A stretch of DNA of 49,925 nt from Pseudomonadota bacterium (GCA_021792555.1 JAJYUL010000026.1:1-49925), one strand, 5' to 3'. Shown: positions 1 through 7,451, numbered from the stretch's first letter. Made by a program: numbers and translations. The notes: generated by a model from the sequence alone, not told the origin.

Positions 1-146
1 GGCGCTAACGTTCAGCCTCCGGCGTGGGTCAGAGTGTTCAGCGACTTCCGGCGGCCCCTGAGGCAGGAGCGGATCACTGGAGGCGGGCATCCAGGGTGTC
101 AAATGGTGTCAATATGTGTGTAACGCCGTGATTGTAGAAGGCATGA

Positions 147-195
147 ACGGCCTGCAAAGCCGTCTACGCCGGTTCGATTCCGACCCTAGCCTCCA
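147..195 (+). other. tRNA-Cys(GCA) 3' half, probable att-site remnant
   Basis: The segment folds as the 3' half of a tRNA: anticodon stem acggc/gccgt (147-151/159-163) around loop ctgcaaa with anticodon GCA, a 4-nt variable loop, a T-arm (168-184) with loop ttcgatt and one mismatch, the acceptor strand cctagcc (185-191), U73 as expected for Cys, and an encoded CCA (193-195). The matching 5' acceptor strand ggctagg is not found upstream, and no normal D-arm precedes it. A 3' half alone is what integration of a genomic island at a tRNA 3' end leaves at the distal junction. That reading is an inference; a badly degraded tRNA gene is the alternative. Confidence 0.7.
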
Positions 196-469
196 GAACT
201 CTGTTGCGTGCGTTTTCCTCACTGGGACGTTAGCCACAAAGAAACGCCGATAAGCCCTTGGAAACGTGCCGATTGGCACTCCGGTCAGGTTGTCAAAATG
301 AGCGTGCCATAGTCCCAGTCTGACGGCGGCCGCTGCACGACGCTTCGCGGTCAGGCAGAGGGCCGGATAGCAGTTCAGTTGCCTTCGGGTCGGATGGCTG
401 GAAACTCGGCCCGTTCTCGTTTGACTTCGTCTTCGCCCTGAAGCAGAGCAAGTCGGGGAGAAACCGAGA
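196..469. other. gene-free stretch after tRNA fragment
   Basis: No convincing coding region, RNA or repeat is visible here. The long minus-strand frame that crosses it is mainly antisense to the tRNA fragment. Confidence 0.4.
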
Positions 470-895
470 TCAAGCTTCCCCGTGCTCAGAGAGCCATGCA
501 CTGGGTGTCACGGCGTTCGCCCGTCGAAGGAGCTCCTCATCCCATGAGATGATGAGTCCGTCTTCATCTGTGGCGACTGCCGCATAAAACGCGTCGCCAG
601 CGCGTAGAAAGGACTCGGTTCCCAGCGTCAGCGCCGTTCCCAGCAACGATCCGAGATCGATTTCGGTGATGAGCGGAGAGAGCAGGAGGCGGTCCGCCAG
701 GTCGCGACCCTGCCGGGCATCGCGCAGCCGGCGCGAGAGCGCGCAGGCGACCTCGAGCCTCGCGATGGCGGGAAGGGCGATAGGATCACGCTGGCGCATG
801 ACCGTGCGAAGAAACGTTCGGCTTGGGGCTGACAGTTTGTCGGCGGCGTCGGCTGCGGAGACCCAGACACTGGCGTCTACCACCAGTGCCGTCAC
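470..895 (-). CDS. PIN-domain toxin, VapC-like
   Basis: A 141-aa PIN-domain protein, expected to be a Mg-dependent ribonuclease toxin. The acidic residues of the family are in place: D7 in VVDASVWV, E48 in ARLEVACAL, D101 in AGDAFYAAVA, and D119 in SWDEELL. The length is normal for VapC. It overlaps the end of the upstream RHH-antitoxin gene by 4 nt (ATGA), the usual translational coupling of a toxin-antitoxin pair. Its RNA target cannot be told from sequence. The pair sits between the tRNA-Cys scar and an IS, which fits an island-maintenance or passenger role (inference). Confidence 0.88.
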   Translation of the reverse strand: MTALVVDASVWVSAADAADKLSAPSRTFLRTVMRQRDPIALPAIARLEVACALSRRLRDARQGRDLADRLLLSPLITEIDLGSLLGTALTLGTESFLRAGDAFYAAVATDEDGLIISWDEELLRRANAVTPSAWLSEHGEA

Positions 896-1173
896 TTCGG
901 CGTCCTTCGGTGATCCTGTCGGTTGCGGTCAGCCATCAGAATCTCGCGCGCGGAAGGTCCGCGAGGAGCGGCTCGCACGGCTTCGTCGGCCGCAGCGAGC
1001 CAGGAGTCCAGCCAAGGCTCGGCGGGAGGGGCCTCCGAATGCGGAGCTTCTTTTTCTCCCAGCCAGTGCTGGTACAGCTCCACGGTGATCTCGCGCACCG
1101 GCTTGCCGAGCAGGGCGCTCTTGGCCTTGACCTTGCGGTACAGAGCATCTGGGATATCGATGGTTGCTTTCAT
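892..1173 (-). CDS. ribbon-helix-helix antitoxin, VapB-like
   Basis: A 93-aa antitoxin. The N-terminal part (MKATIDIPDALYRKVKAKSA) has the beta-strand plus two helices of a ribbon-helix-helix DNA-binding domain; the C-terminal part rich in A, E, P and R should wrap and neutralise the PIN toxin encoded immediately downstream. The start was placed at the internal ATG (1173) because the RHH strand begins there; a longer frame to 1236 adds residues unlike the family. A short inverted repeat (ACAGC/GCTGT, 1175-1190) lies just upstream of the start and may be the autoregulatory operator. Confidence 0.8.
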   Translation of the reverse strand: MKATIDIPDALYRKVKAKSALLGKPVREITVELYQHWLGEKEAPHSEAPPAEPWLDSWLAAADEAVRAAPRGPSAREILMADRNRQDHRRTPK

Positions 1174-1174
1174 A

Positions 1175-1190
1175 ACAGCATGGTAGCTGT
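1175..1190. promoter_or_regulatory. possible vapBC operator palindrome
   Basis: ACAGC-ATGGTA-GCTGT inverted repeat directly in front of the antitoxin ATG (1173). RHH antitoxins normally bind short palindromes in their own promoter. Arms are only 5 bp, so chance is possible. Confidence 0.3.
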
Positions 1191-1256
1191 ATTGCCATAT
1201 TCCTGTCAATCCGGCTCTTGCGGGACTCTCGCCCAAGTCCTACCCAAGCGACGAAC

Positions 1257-2240
1257 TGGAGTTCCCAGGGTTTCGTGGACACGTGACTATTTCCGTTTGA
1301 CAGCATCCTCGTACGTCTCTGGGCTGACACCGTTCAGATAGCTGTGTCGGCGCGTTCGATTATAAAAGCATTCGATATAGTCTGAAACATCCGCCGTGGC
1401 CAATGCTCTGGTCTTGTAAATTTGCTTCTTGATTCGCTCCTTCTTGAGGCTACCAAAGAACGACTCGGCAACTGCATTGTCCCAGCAGTTTCCTCGCCGG
1501 CTCATACTTGGTTCCAGGCGGTTTGCGCGGCAAAATCGACGCCAATCGTCGCTCCCGTACTGGCATCCTTGATCTGAGTGGATCATCGTTCCACGCGGTC
1601 GGCGTTTGCGTACGGCCATCATTACGGCGTCCAACACCAACAGCCTGTGAATAGTTGGTCGAGTGGACCAGCCGACAATCTTCCGGGAGAATAGGTCCAT
1701 CACCACCGCCAGGTACAGCCAGCCTTCCCACGTGCGGATATAGGTAATATCCGTTACCCAGATCATGTTCGGTCGTGGTACGTCGAATCTCCGCTTTACG
1801 AGGTTCGGAATGAGGACTGAGGGCTTTCCAACCGAGTAATGACGCGTCCGGTATCCGTGCAGCGCCATGATCTTGTTGACGCGCATTATGCGTTCGACGC
1901 GATGTTTGCTGCACGTCTCACCTGCTTCACGCAGATCGAGAAGGATTCGGGGTGCGCCATAGATACCGTGACTGGCTTTGTACGACGCACGGATTAGACG
2001 AAGCAGCCGCGCATCCTCGAGGGCGCGGTCGGATACCGGCTTGTGCAGCCACTCGTAATACCCGCTCGGAGCTACACCCAAGATTCGGCACATCGTCTGA
2101 ACCGGGTATTCTCGCGCATGCGCCTTGATGAACTCGTAGGCACGTCGAGCGCGTGGATTTCGAGATGGCGTGGTCATTTTGACCCCTCCGGCGAACAGTT
2201 TCACCAGCTATAGGGTGTCCACGAAACCCTGGGAACTCCA
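1257..2240 (-). mobile_element. IS3-family element with orfB only, 26-bp perfect inverted repeats
   Basis: The ends 1257-1282 (starting TGGAGTTCCCAGGG) and 2215-2240 are perfect 26-bp inverted repeats and begin TG/end CA like IS3-family ends; the match continues 2 bp outside (AC/GT). The element is 984 bp and holds a single orfB-type transposase. IS3-family elements are normally about 1.2-1.5 kb with orfA and orfB; here only 37 nt separate the right repeat from the orfB start, so orfA is completely absent. I see no 3-4 bp target duplication (flanks GAAC and GTGC). Confidence 0.85.
1287..2177 (-). CDS. IS3-family transposase, OrfB (DDE integrase core)
   Basis: A 296-aa transposase. An N-terminal HTH-like segment (RRAYEFIKAH to SGYYEWL) is followed by the integrase core with catalytic D143 (WVTDITYI), D202 (IHSDQGCQY) and E238 (AVAESFFG), i.e. 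the DD(35)E spacing of the IS3 family. The start at ATG 2177 is chosen for its strong Shine-Dalgarno (GGAGGGG); an alternative start at 2204 adds nine residues. It is full length compared with other OrfB proteins and intact, but lacks a partner OrfA, which normally supplies the end-binding HTH-leucine zipper by programmed frameshift. It may depend on a relative elsewhere, or work alone. Confidence 0.9.
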   Translation of the reverse strand: MTTPSRNPRARRAYEFIKAHAREYPVQTMCRILGVAPSGYYEWLHKPVSDRALEDARLLRLIRASYKASHGIYGAPRILLDLREAGETCSKHRVERIMRVNKIMALHGYRTRHYSVGKPSVLIPNLVKRRFDVPRPNMIWVTDITYIRTWEGWLYLAVVMDLFSRKIVGWSTRPTIHRLLVLDAVMMAVRKRRPRGTMIHSDQGCQYGSDDWRRFCRANRLEPSMSRRGNCWDNAVAESFFGSLKKERIKKQIYKTRALATADVSDYIECFYNRTRRHSYLNGVSPETYEDAVKRK

Positions 2241-2363
2241 GTGCCTGAGCTGCTGGCCGCGCGTCCGGAGATGAAGAACAGCAGATCAGGTGCCAGCTCT
2301 GCGCAATCAGATCCGGTCATCAACGGCGACGACAAACACCTGCTGGCGCTCCGTGCTACGTGA
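2241..2363 (+). pseudogene. possible gene 3' fragment cut by the IS
   Basis: The plus frame starting right at the IS end reads about 40 codons (VPELLAARPE... to ...HLLALRAT) before TGA at 2361. It looks protein-like but I recognise no family, and no matching 5' part is visible on the other side of the element. It may be the tail of a gene lost in rearrangement, or chance. Confidence 0.25.
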
Positions 2364-2384
2364 CAAATCTCACGTAGCACGGAG
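2349..2384. repeat. perfect 15-bp inverted repeat with 6-nt loop
   Basis: CTCCGTGCTACGTGA (2349-2363), loop caaatc, and its exact reverse complement (2370-2384). The hairpin lies between the IS and the membrane-protein gene at 2537. No T-tract follows on either strand, so a classic intrinsic terminator is unlikely; an operator, a recombination or folding site, or a small-RNA stem are alternatives. Confidence 0.75.
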
Positions 2385-2536
2385 AAAGACGCCGCGCATG
2401 CGGGCTGTGTTGCGGCATCGCGGCGCGAATTGCGACGCCGTTCGTGCTCTCAGCGGGGCGCAGCGTGCAACGCTGTAGAAGAGAATTTCGGACATCTCCG
2501 GGATGCAGACACAGAAATCAGGTTTGGGAGAGGCAC

Positions 2537-3019
2537 ATGGACTCGAAACAACTGAATGTCGGCGCACTCATTGGCTCTGCCGCGATTTTTTTTGCGGCAT
2601 TTCTCAGCTCGGCGGTAAACGGGCCGTTTTATGTTTCGGCCGTGGGAGTCGGCGGCATCTGGTATCTGCTGCCGTTTGCGGGCGCTGCGGGGGTCGTGTC
2701 GGCGGCGCTGGCGTTGGGCGGAAAGCTCGACATGAAAGTTCCGTCGCTCCTCATCGGGGGCGCCGTCTTCATTCTGGGCTCTTTGTTCGCTGCGCACTCG
2801 AAGGCGGCACTCGACCAATATGTGGCGATGCAGGCGGATTTCTCGAAAGGATTCGATTCCTCGTTCTTTACCGGCAAGCCGCTCGATACGAGTCATATCT
2901 CGCATTCGTCCTTCGGGCTGGGATTCTACGTCGACCTATTCGGCTCGCTGATGCTGATCGGGGCAGGCGTGTTGCTCAGCGGAAAAGCCAAGGGCCAGCT
3001 GGCCGATCCTGTCGGATAG
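2537..3019 (+). CDS. small integral membrane protein, unknown function
   Basis: A 160-aa protein with about four hydrophobic segments (near residues 8-25, 33-55, 68-85 and 130-150) and a soluble loop between the last two. I recognise no family or active-site motif. The start at ATG 2537 follows a good ribosome site (GGGAGAGG). It stands alone, downstream of the 15-bp inverted repeat at 2349-2384 and upstream of a gene-free stretch. Confidence 0.65.
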   Translation: MDSKQLNVGALIGSAAIFFAAFLSSAVNGPFYVSAVGVGGIWYLLPFAGAAGVVSAALALGGKLDMKVPSLLIGGAVFILGSLFAAHSKAALDQYVAMQADFSKGFDSSFFTGKPLDTSHISHSSFGLGFYVDLFGSLMLIGAGVLLSGKAKGQLADPVG

Positions 3020-3852
3020 CCGCCGGGCGAGCGCTCCTGGACCCGTCGCTGCAGGGTGAGGCGGCGCAGCTACCGCCCCCCGGCGTTCGTCGCGGAAGCC
3101 GCCCGCAGGCTGCGAAGTCTGCGGGCGATACCGTTTGTGCGCGGGTCGACTGTGATTGATGGCCGCTCGGCCCGGGGCGAGGTGCGGCCGCGGGGTGCTT
3201 TGCGACCGTGCCGCAGAGCGGTGTCTGACCAGGCGGGGGCACCGACGCGGATAGACCGCCAGCCGCTCCGCAAGCATTTTGTTTTTTCAACGACTTGCAG
3301 TGATATCTCAAAGCAGAGCGTGCTGCGGTCCGGCGCGATCGGGCGCCCGTTTGCGCAGGGCGTCTCTTGTGCAGTGGGCCGCTCAGCTCGCGGGGCGCGG
3401 GTGAGGCTCTTGGTGCGGTCCGCTCATGGCGTGTTCAACAGGCGGAACAGTTTCGGGTCAATGCCGATCGAAATCTGTGCTCAGCTTGCCGGCGACGTTC
3501 ACCGTTGCGAGCATGGCCGGTCCCAGGGGTCCGCGGTTACGCGGCTAACGAGAACTCTGGTCCCGCCCCGAACTCGACGAACGCGTGCGCAGGCCAGCCC
3601 CGGTGCAACCCGATCATCCGCGTATCCGCTTCACTGCCAGCCGGGCTCGGGCTGCTGAGCCCGACGCATCAAGGCATTGCAGCCAGGGCGGTTCGATGAA
3701 GCGGGCAGTGCTATCAAACGTGACGCGCTCGCGGCAGCGCCGGTGCGACGTACGGCTGACCCGCCGGGGTCCTCGCCGGGCCAAGGGGCGGTCAGTTCAA
3801 TCGCTCGACGATGACACAACCGTAGAACTCGAACATTCAACGAGGGGAGTCA
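3020..3852. other. 833-bp stretch without a convincing gene
   Basis: Several long frames run through here on both strands, but their arginine-rich compositions are those of GC-rich non-coding frames and none has a recognisable domain or good start. The only structure seen is the hairpin at 3101-3126. Confidence 0.4.
3101..3126 (+). terminator. hairpin downstream of 2537 gene, weak terminator candidate
   Basis: GCCCGCAG (3101-3108) and CTGCGGGC (3119-3126) form an 8-bp perfect stem with a 10-nt loop about 80 nt after the membrane-protein stop. The following sequence is only slightly T-rich. Confidence 0.3.
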
Positions 3853-4455
3853 ATGATGGGCGCTCAATTGATCCAACTTCCGGCCTCGATCTTCGTGCCG
3901 CTCGGTCTGGCATTCTTCGGCCTGGGCACCGGATATCTCATATTCGGCCCGCAGGAGCTGCTCGGGTTTCCCGCGCGCGATGCGAACGTCGATCTTGCGA
4001 ACGGGGTGTGGGGCTTCTGGATGCCGGGATTCTGCCAGTTCGTCAACGGAATGCTTCTGCTGATCGGACTGAGCTGGTTTCCGGTCTTCAAAGGCTCGCC
4101 GCTCTATGCTGCCGGCATTATCACCTCGGTCTTCGGCATTCACTGGTTCGCAATGGGCTATATCCGCATGCGCGGTGGCGATCCACGTCCGGGCGGATTC
4201 ATGGCGATCGCCTTTTTCCTGGTCTCGCTGCTCGGCTTCATCGTGTTCCTGCGCGCGGGCGACTGGCCGGTGTGGCTGCTGTTCATCGGTCTGATGGCGA
4301 TCTATGTGGCGGACTTCTTCGTGAGCTTCGGGCGTGGATTGCCCGGCAGTCTCAAGACGATGGGATTGCTGCACACCGTCACCGGACTGTGGCTGATGTA
4401 CCTCACCTTCGCGATCGTGCTCAACCTCGCGAGCGGCATGCATTTGCCGTTGTGA
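3853..4455 (+). CDS. six-TM membrane protein, possibly AmiS/UreI or YaaH-like
   Basis: A 200-aa, very hydrophobic protein with about six transmembrane segments. The length, six-helix layout and the Gly/Gln/Asn pattern in the third segment (PGFCQFVNGMLLL, then FGIHWFAMGY) recall small channel/transporter families such as AmiS/UreI or GPR1/FUN34/YaaH acetate carriers, but I see no diagnostic motif, so the substrate is unknown. Ribosome site GAGGGG precedes ATG 3853 (a second ATG follows at 3856). It is convergent with the borosin-type operon; the two 3' ends share a hairpin at 4468-4492. A role in that pathway is not supported by orientation. Confidence 0.6.
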   Translation: MMGAQLIQLPASIFVPLGLAFFGLGTGYLIFGPQELLGFPARDANVDLANGVWGFWMPGFCQFVNGMLLLIGLSWFPVFKGSPLYAAGIITSVFGIHWFAMGYIRMRGGDPRPGGFMAIAFFLVSLLGFIVFLRAGDWPVWLLFIGLMAIYVADFFVSFGRGLPGSLKTMGLLHTVTGLWLMYLTFAIVLNLASGMHLPL

Positions 4456-4467
4456 TGCGCTGGAGTG

Positions 4468-4492
4468 GCGCCCCGGGGATGGATCGGGGCGC
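4468..4492. terminator. shared hairpin between convergent genes
   Basis: GCGCCCC (4468-4474) and GGGGCGC (4486-4492) form a 7-bp GC stem with an 11-nt loop. It lies between the stop of the plus-strand membrane gene (4455) and the stop of the minus-strand 48-codon peptide gene (4512), where a bidirectional terminator would be expected. Confidence 0.45.
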
Positions 4493-4511
4493 TGTCCCTC
4501 GCGCTGCGCGG

Positions 4512-4658
4512 CTATATCACGACGACGACGATGATCTTCTCCCCGGGAAACGCGCACGTCTCATTCGCGCGGAGCACTTTGCCGTGCGGAACCTCGGTGT
4601 AGAGGATGCGGCCGAAGCGGCCGAGCGCAATGCCGGTCATGGTCTGTCGTGTGGGCAT
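4512..4658 (-). CDS. candidate borosin precursor peptide, 48 aa
   Basis: A 48-residue peptide starting MPTRQTMTGIALGRFGRIL and ending FPGEKIIVVVVI. The C-terminal Ile/Val run is the kind of core that borosin methyltransferases N-methylate on the backbone (compare the omphalotin core WVIVVGVIGVIG). The gene has a clear Shine-Dalgarno (GGAG, 7 nt before ATG 4658), lies 145 nt downstream of the borosin-type methyltransferase on the same strand, and is followed by a hairpin at 4468-4492. The leader is short and looks beta-rich, unlike the helical borosin-binding domain of SonA; one Cys and one His are present. Family membership is inferred from context and core composition; it could instead be an unrelated small protein. 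Too short for usual gene finders. Confidence 0.6.
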   Translation of the reverse strand: MPTRQTMTGIALGRFGRILYTEVPHGKVLRANETCAFPGEKIIVVVVI

Positions 4659-4803
4659 GAGAGTTCTCCGATGAGTGAACGCAGAGTGGAGCTCGGGAAA
4701 TCTGACTCTTGCGGTGCGGCCGGAGGTGATGTGGCCACGACCGGTTGCCGGGTGCGACGGGCAGGGGACGCCGGGTGGGATTTGCGGGCCATGTGCGTCC
4801 CTC

Positions 4804-5706
4804 TCAGGCGGGGGCGCTGCCGTGGGGCGAGGGAGATCCCGTCACCCAGCCGGGTTTTTCCGGATGAGTGAGGCCATAGGCCTGGCCGGGAATGCGGCCG
4901 CTGCCCTGGCGACGCGAGAGCGACAGGTCCGTCAGGCGCACGCCGAGCAGTTCGGCCCGGTACGGGTCTGGGTCGGCGCGCATCGCGGGCGGGATGTACA
5001 GGGTGCTCAGCGCATTGATGTCCTGGCGCGCCAGCTCGCAGAGCGGAAACACATGGATGACCGGGGCCACGTTCTCGTATGCGGAGGCCTGGTACACGAC
5101 CGCATCGTGATCCGACGGGTAAGTCTGCAGCAGCGTATCGGTGAGGGCTTCAAGGTTTTTGCGTGAAGGCGTCGGTTCGGGGGTGAGAAGCCCGACGACG
5201 CCGATTTGCCAGAGAATCAAGGGAATCCGCGCATCGATGGCAGGTTTCAGCAGCACAAAGCCGGTTGCTTCGTAGGTCTGCAGGCCGGGCAGCGCCGGAT
5301 CGAAGCCGAGGTCGGCGAACAGCATGTCCTCGGCGGAGATGCCCGGCAGCATCTTCGCCTCATGTCCCTCCCGGCGGGCCTGGACGACGGCCTCGTGAGA
5401 CGGATACACGAACACGCCGGGATGGCCGTAAAAGGCGGCGCATACGCTCAATCCCTTGCGCACCGGCGCGAGTATCGCCTCGACCATATCCTGGTACGCC
5501 CAGAGACGCGGCTTGCCGGTTCCCGGTTCGTAGTGGCGCTTGAGACACTCGGCGGACGCGTTGAGCTGCTTCAGGAACGTCTCGGTATGCGCGTCCGTCA
5601 CGAGGTAGTACACCTTGTCCGCGGTGAAGAGGCAATGTTCGGCCTCACGCGTCAGCTGGCTGATGGCGGTCATCCCGGTGCCGACCACGGTCAGTTTTCC
5701 GTTCAT
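4804..5706 (-). CDS. borosin-type alpha-N-methyltransferase (tetrapyrrole methylase fold)
   Basis: A 300-aa SAM-dependent methyltransferase. Features shared with OphMA/SonM borosin enzymes rather than cobalamin-pathway methylases: VVGTG (7-11), Q17-L-T, the block with Y59, R67 and Y71 that aligns with OphMA Y66, R72 and Y76, the SAM-site motif YGHPGVFVYPSH (93-104), MLPGISAEDMLFADLG (119-134), LILWQIG (163-169) and TLYIPP (235-240). The OphMA Y63 position appears to be a Lys here. The protein stops without a hydrophobic core, so the substrate must be separate (split type); the 48-aa peptide gene downstream is the obvious candidate. Start ATG 5706 has GAGG five nt upstream. The activity predicted is iterative backbone N-methylation of a peptide. 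Confidence 0.88.
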   Translation of the reverse strand: MNGKLTVVGTGMTAISQLTREAEHCLFTADKVYYLVTDAHTETFLKQLNASAECLKRHYEPGTGKPRLWAYQDMVEAILAPVRKGLSVCAAFYGHPGVFVYPSHEAVVQARREGHEAKMLPGISAEDMLFADLGFDPALPGLQTYEATGFVLLKPAIDARIPLILWQIGVVGLLTPEPTPSRKNLEALTDTLLQTYPSDHDAVVYQASAYENVAPVIHVFPLCELARQDINALSTLYIPPAMRADPDPYRAELLGVRLTDLSLSRRQGSGRIPGQAYGLTHPEKPGWVTGSPSPHGSAPA

Positions 5707-6338
5707 GGCGACCTCGTGTTTTTTCGGTGGCGGGCAGGCAATCGAAGGTGCGTTCGACGATCGTTTCAGCGTCGGGTCTGCCGGAGCAGGTGCGACGGAG
5801 CCTCGGTCGCCCTCAGGGCGGCGCCAGTGTTCTGTGCGCAGTCACCCTCTGCGCTCCGGAACATCCGGTCTGCGGTCTTGTCAGCGTAGGGCGCATGTCT
5901 GAGTTCGTGCTCGGGTGGCGGCGGTTCGGCGGATCGTCATGACGGGTGCACGGAAGGGTTGGATCGCGTGCGATGTTGCCGATGGCCCGATCCGCTCCTA
6001 CACTGGAGTCGGAAACATTTCAGCGTCGAGGGGACAGATTCGCGCCGGTCGTCTTGACGGCTTGGGGGAGCAGGGGATGTCGCGCTGCACGGTGATCGCG
6101 TGGCGCCGCGGGCAGCAATTATTGTAGCGACAGACGAGACCATGGAGCTATGAAACGCTCGCGGCCGTAGGACGGGAAGAGGGGAACAACGAATTCGTCC
6201 CTCTCTTCAGCGGTTTCGTCCCAGCAGGGGCGCAGTGGCGTGGCCGAAGCGCAAGAATGAGCGTATCGCGAGGCGGTGTGGCCGGGTTGATGCGTCGCAG
6301 TGCGCTCCCGAAGCCGCCGGATGGAAGGGGGAAGCGGT
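5707..6338. other. 632-bp intergenic region between divergent units
   Basis: It separates the minus-strand borosin-type gene from the plus-strand sensor kinase and must contain both promoters. I found no convincing gene, RNA or strong repeat; frames here are arginine-rich shadows. No second precursor-like peptide was seen. Confidence 0.4.
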
Positions 6339-7451
6339 ATGAACAGCCGTATGCGCGTGCCGGTGCTCATCGTGACGGCCTTCTGGGCATATGTCTCGGC
6401 GTCCGCCATTCTGTATGCCAAAAGCGTGCAGGATCTGCTCGGCGCGCTGCACGCGGCGGACTTCCTGGCGCCCTGGAAGGCGCAGGCGTTGCAGCACGCT
6501 TTGCTCTATCCGGTGCTGCTCGGCTGCGCATGGGTGTCACGACGCATCGGATGGCAGCCGTTCGCACGGCGCTTCGCGCTGCAGACCCTGCTCGGGCTCG
6601 CGTTTGCCGGCATCGCCGTGCCGTGTCTGGCGCTGGCCGATGCGATCACCGGGAATCTGGCTGCGGCGCCGCATGTGCCGGTCTCCTCGGTCGGACAGGC
6701 GATCGCAGTGGAGGCGCCGGCGCTGCTTTCGAGCGTGATGCGGTTCCTGCTCAGCTACGCCTTTGCGATGGCGCTGGTGACCGGCTTCGAGCTGTATCGC
6801 AAGCTGCGCGATTCGGAGATGCATTCCGCCTCGCTCGCCCGTGAGCTGGCCACCGCAAGGCTCGCCACGCTGCGGATGCAGCTCTCGCCGCATTCACTCT
6901 TCAATCTCCTGCACACGATCCACGGGCAGATCGAGTGGGATCCGGAGGCGGCGCGCGCCCTCGTGATCCGGTTCGGGGATTTTCTGCGCCGCCTGCTCAA
7001 GGCCAGCGAGCGGGAGTTCTGGCGGCTGGCCGAGGAGATCGAGTTCGCCCGTCTGTACCTCGAGCTGCAGCAGAAGCGCTTCGCCGACCGCCTGACGGTC
7101 AGTGTGCGCGAGGAGGAGGCCTCCGCGGCGGTGTGGGTGCCGAGCCTGATCCTCCAGCCGCTGGTGGAGAACGCCGTCGTGCACGGCCTCGCGGGCCACC
7201 ATGGGCCGGTGTCCGTGAGCGTTGCGGCGGTGAGCGCCGGTGGCGTTCTGACGCTGCGGGTCAGCAACACCATGAGCGGGAACGGCCGGCGCGCAGCCGA
7301 CGGCATTGGATTGAAGAACGTGCGCGACCGGCTCGAGATTCACTTCGGCGCGGCGGCATCCGTGCGCGCGGCGCCCGGCGCCTCGGGAGAATGGGTCGGT
7401 GAGATCCGCCTTCCCCGGCTGCCCGACGTGCGGGTTCCCTCGGTCAGTTAG
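6339..7451 (+). CDS. LytS/AlgZ-type sensor histidine kinase
   Basis: A 370-aa membrane sensor kinase. Four hydrophobic segments cover roughly residues 8-25, 50-68, 80-105 and 125-150; then comes the His_kinase domain with phospho-acceptor H185 in LRMQLSPHSLFNLL, the N-box LVENAVVHG (N278), and an ATPase G-box near GIGLKNVRDRL. The start at ATG 6339 follows GGAAGGGGGA; a longer frame from 6300 is less likely. The LytTR response regulator is 12 nt downstream, so the two form a phosphorelay pair. The signal is unknown. Confidence 0.9.
   Translation: MNSRMRVPVLIVTAFWAYVSASAILYAKSVQDLLGALHAADFLAPWKAQALQHALLYPVLLGCAWVSRRIGWQPFARRFALQTLLGLAFAGIAVPCLALADAITGNLAAAPHVPVSSVGQAIAVEAPALLSSVMRFLLSYAFAMALVTGFELYRKLRDSEMHSASLARELATARLATLRMQLSPHSLFNLLHTIHGQIEWDPEAARALVIRFGDFLRRLLKASEREFWRLAEEIEFARLYLELQQKRFADRLTVSVREEEASAAVWVPSLILQPLVENAVVHGLAGHHGPVSVSVAAVSAGGVLTLRVSNTMSGNGRRAADGIGLKNVRDRLEIHFGAAASVRAAPGASGEWVGEIRLPRLPDVRVPSVS

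Noticed and set aside
109-501. Minus-strand 130-codon frame containing SESNRRRRLCRP
   Set aside because: This is the well-known false protein produced by translating the antisense of a tRNA; the real signal is the tRNA fragment.
3056-3699. Overlapping plus-strand frames of 110-200 codons
   Set aside because: Arg/Ser/Ala-rich shadows of GC-rich DNA with no domain, no ribosome site and no compatible neighbour.
5206-5902. Long plus-strand frames across the borosin methyltransferase and its upstream region
   Set aside because: Antisense to a gene with clear family motifs; compositions typical of shadow frames.
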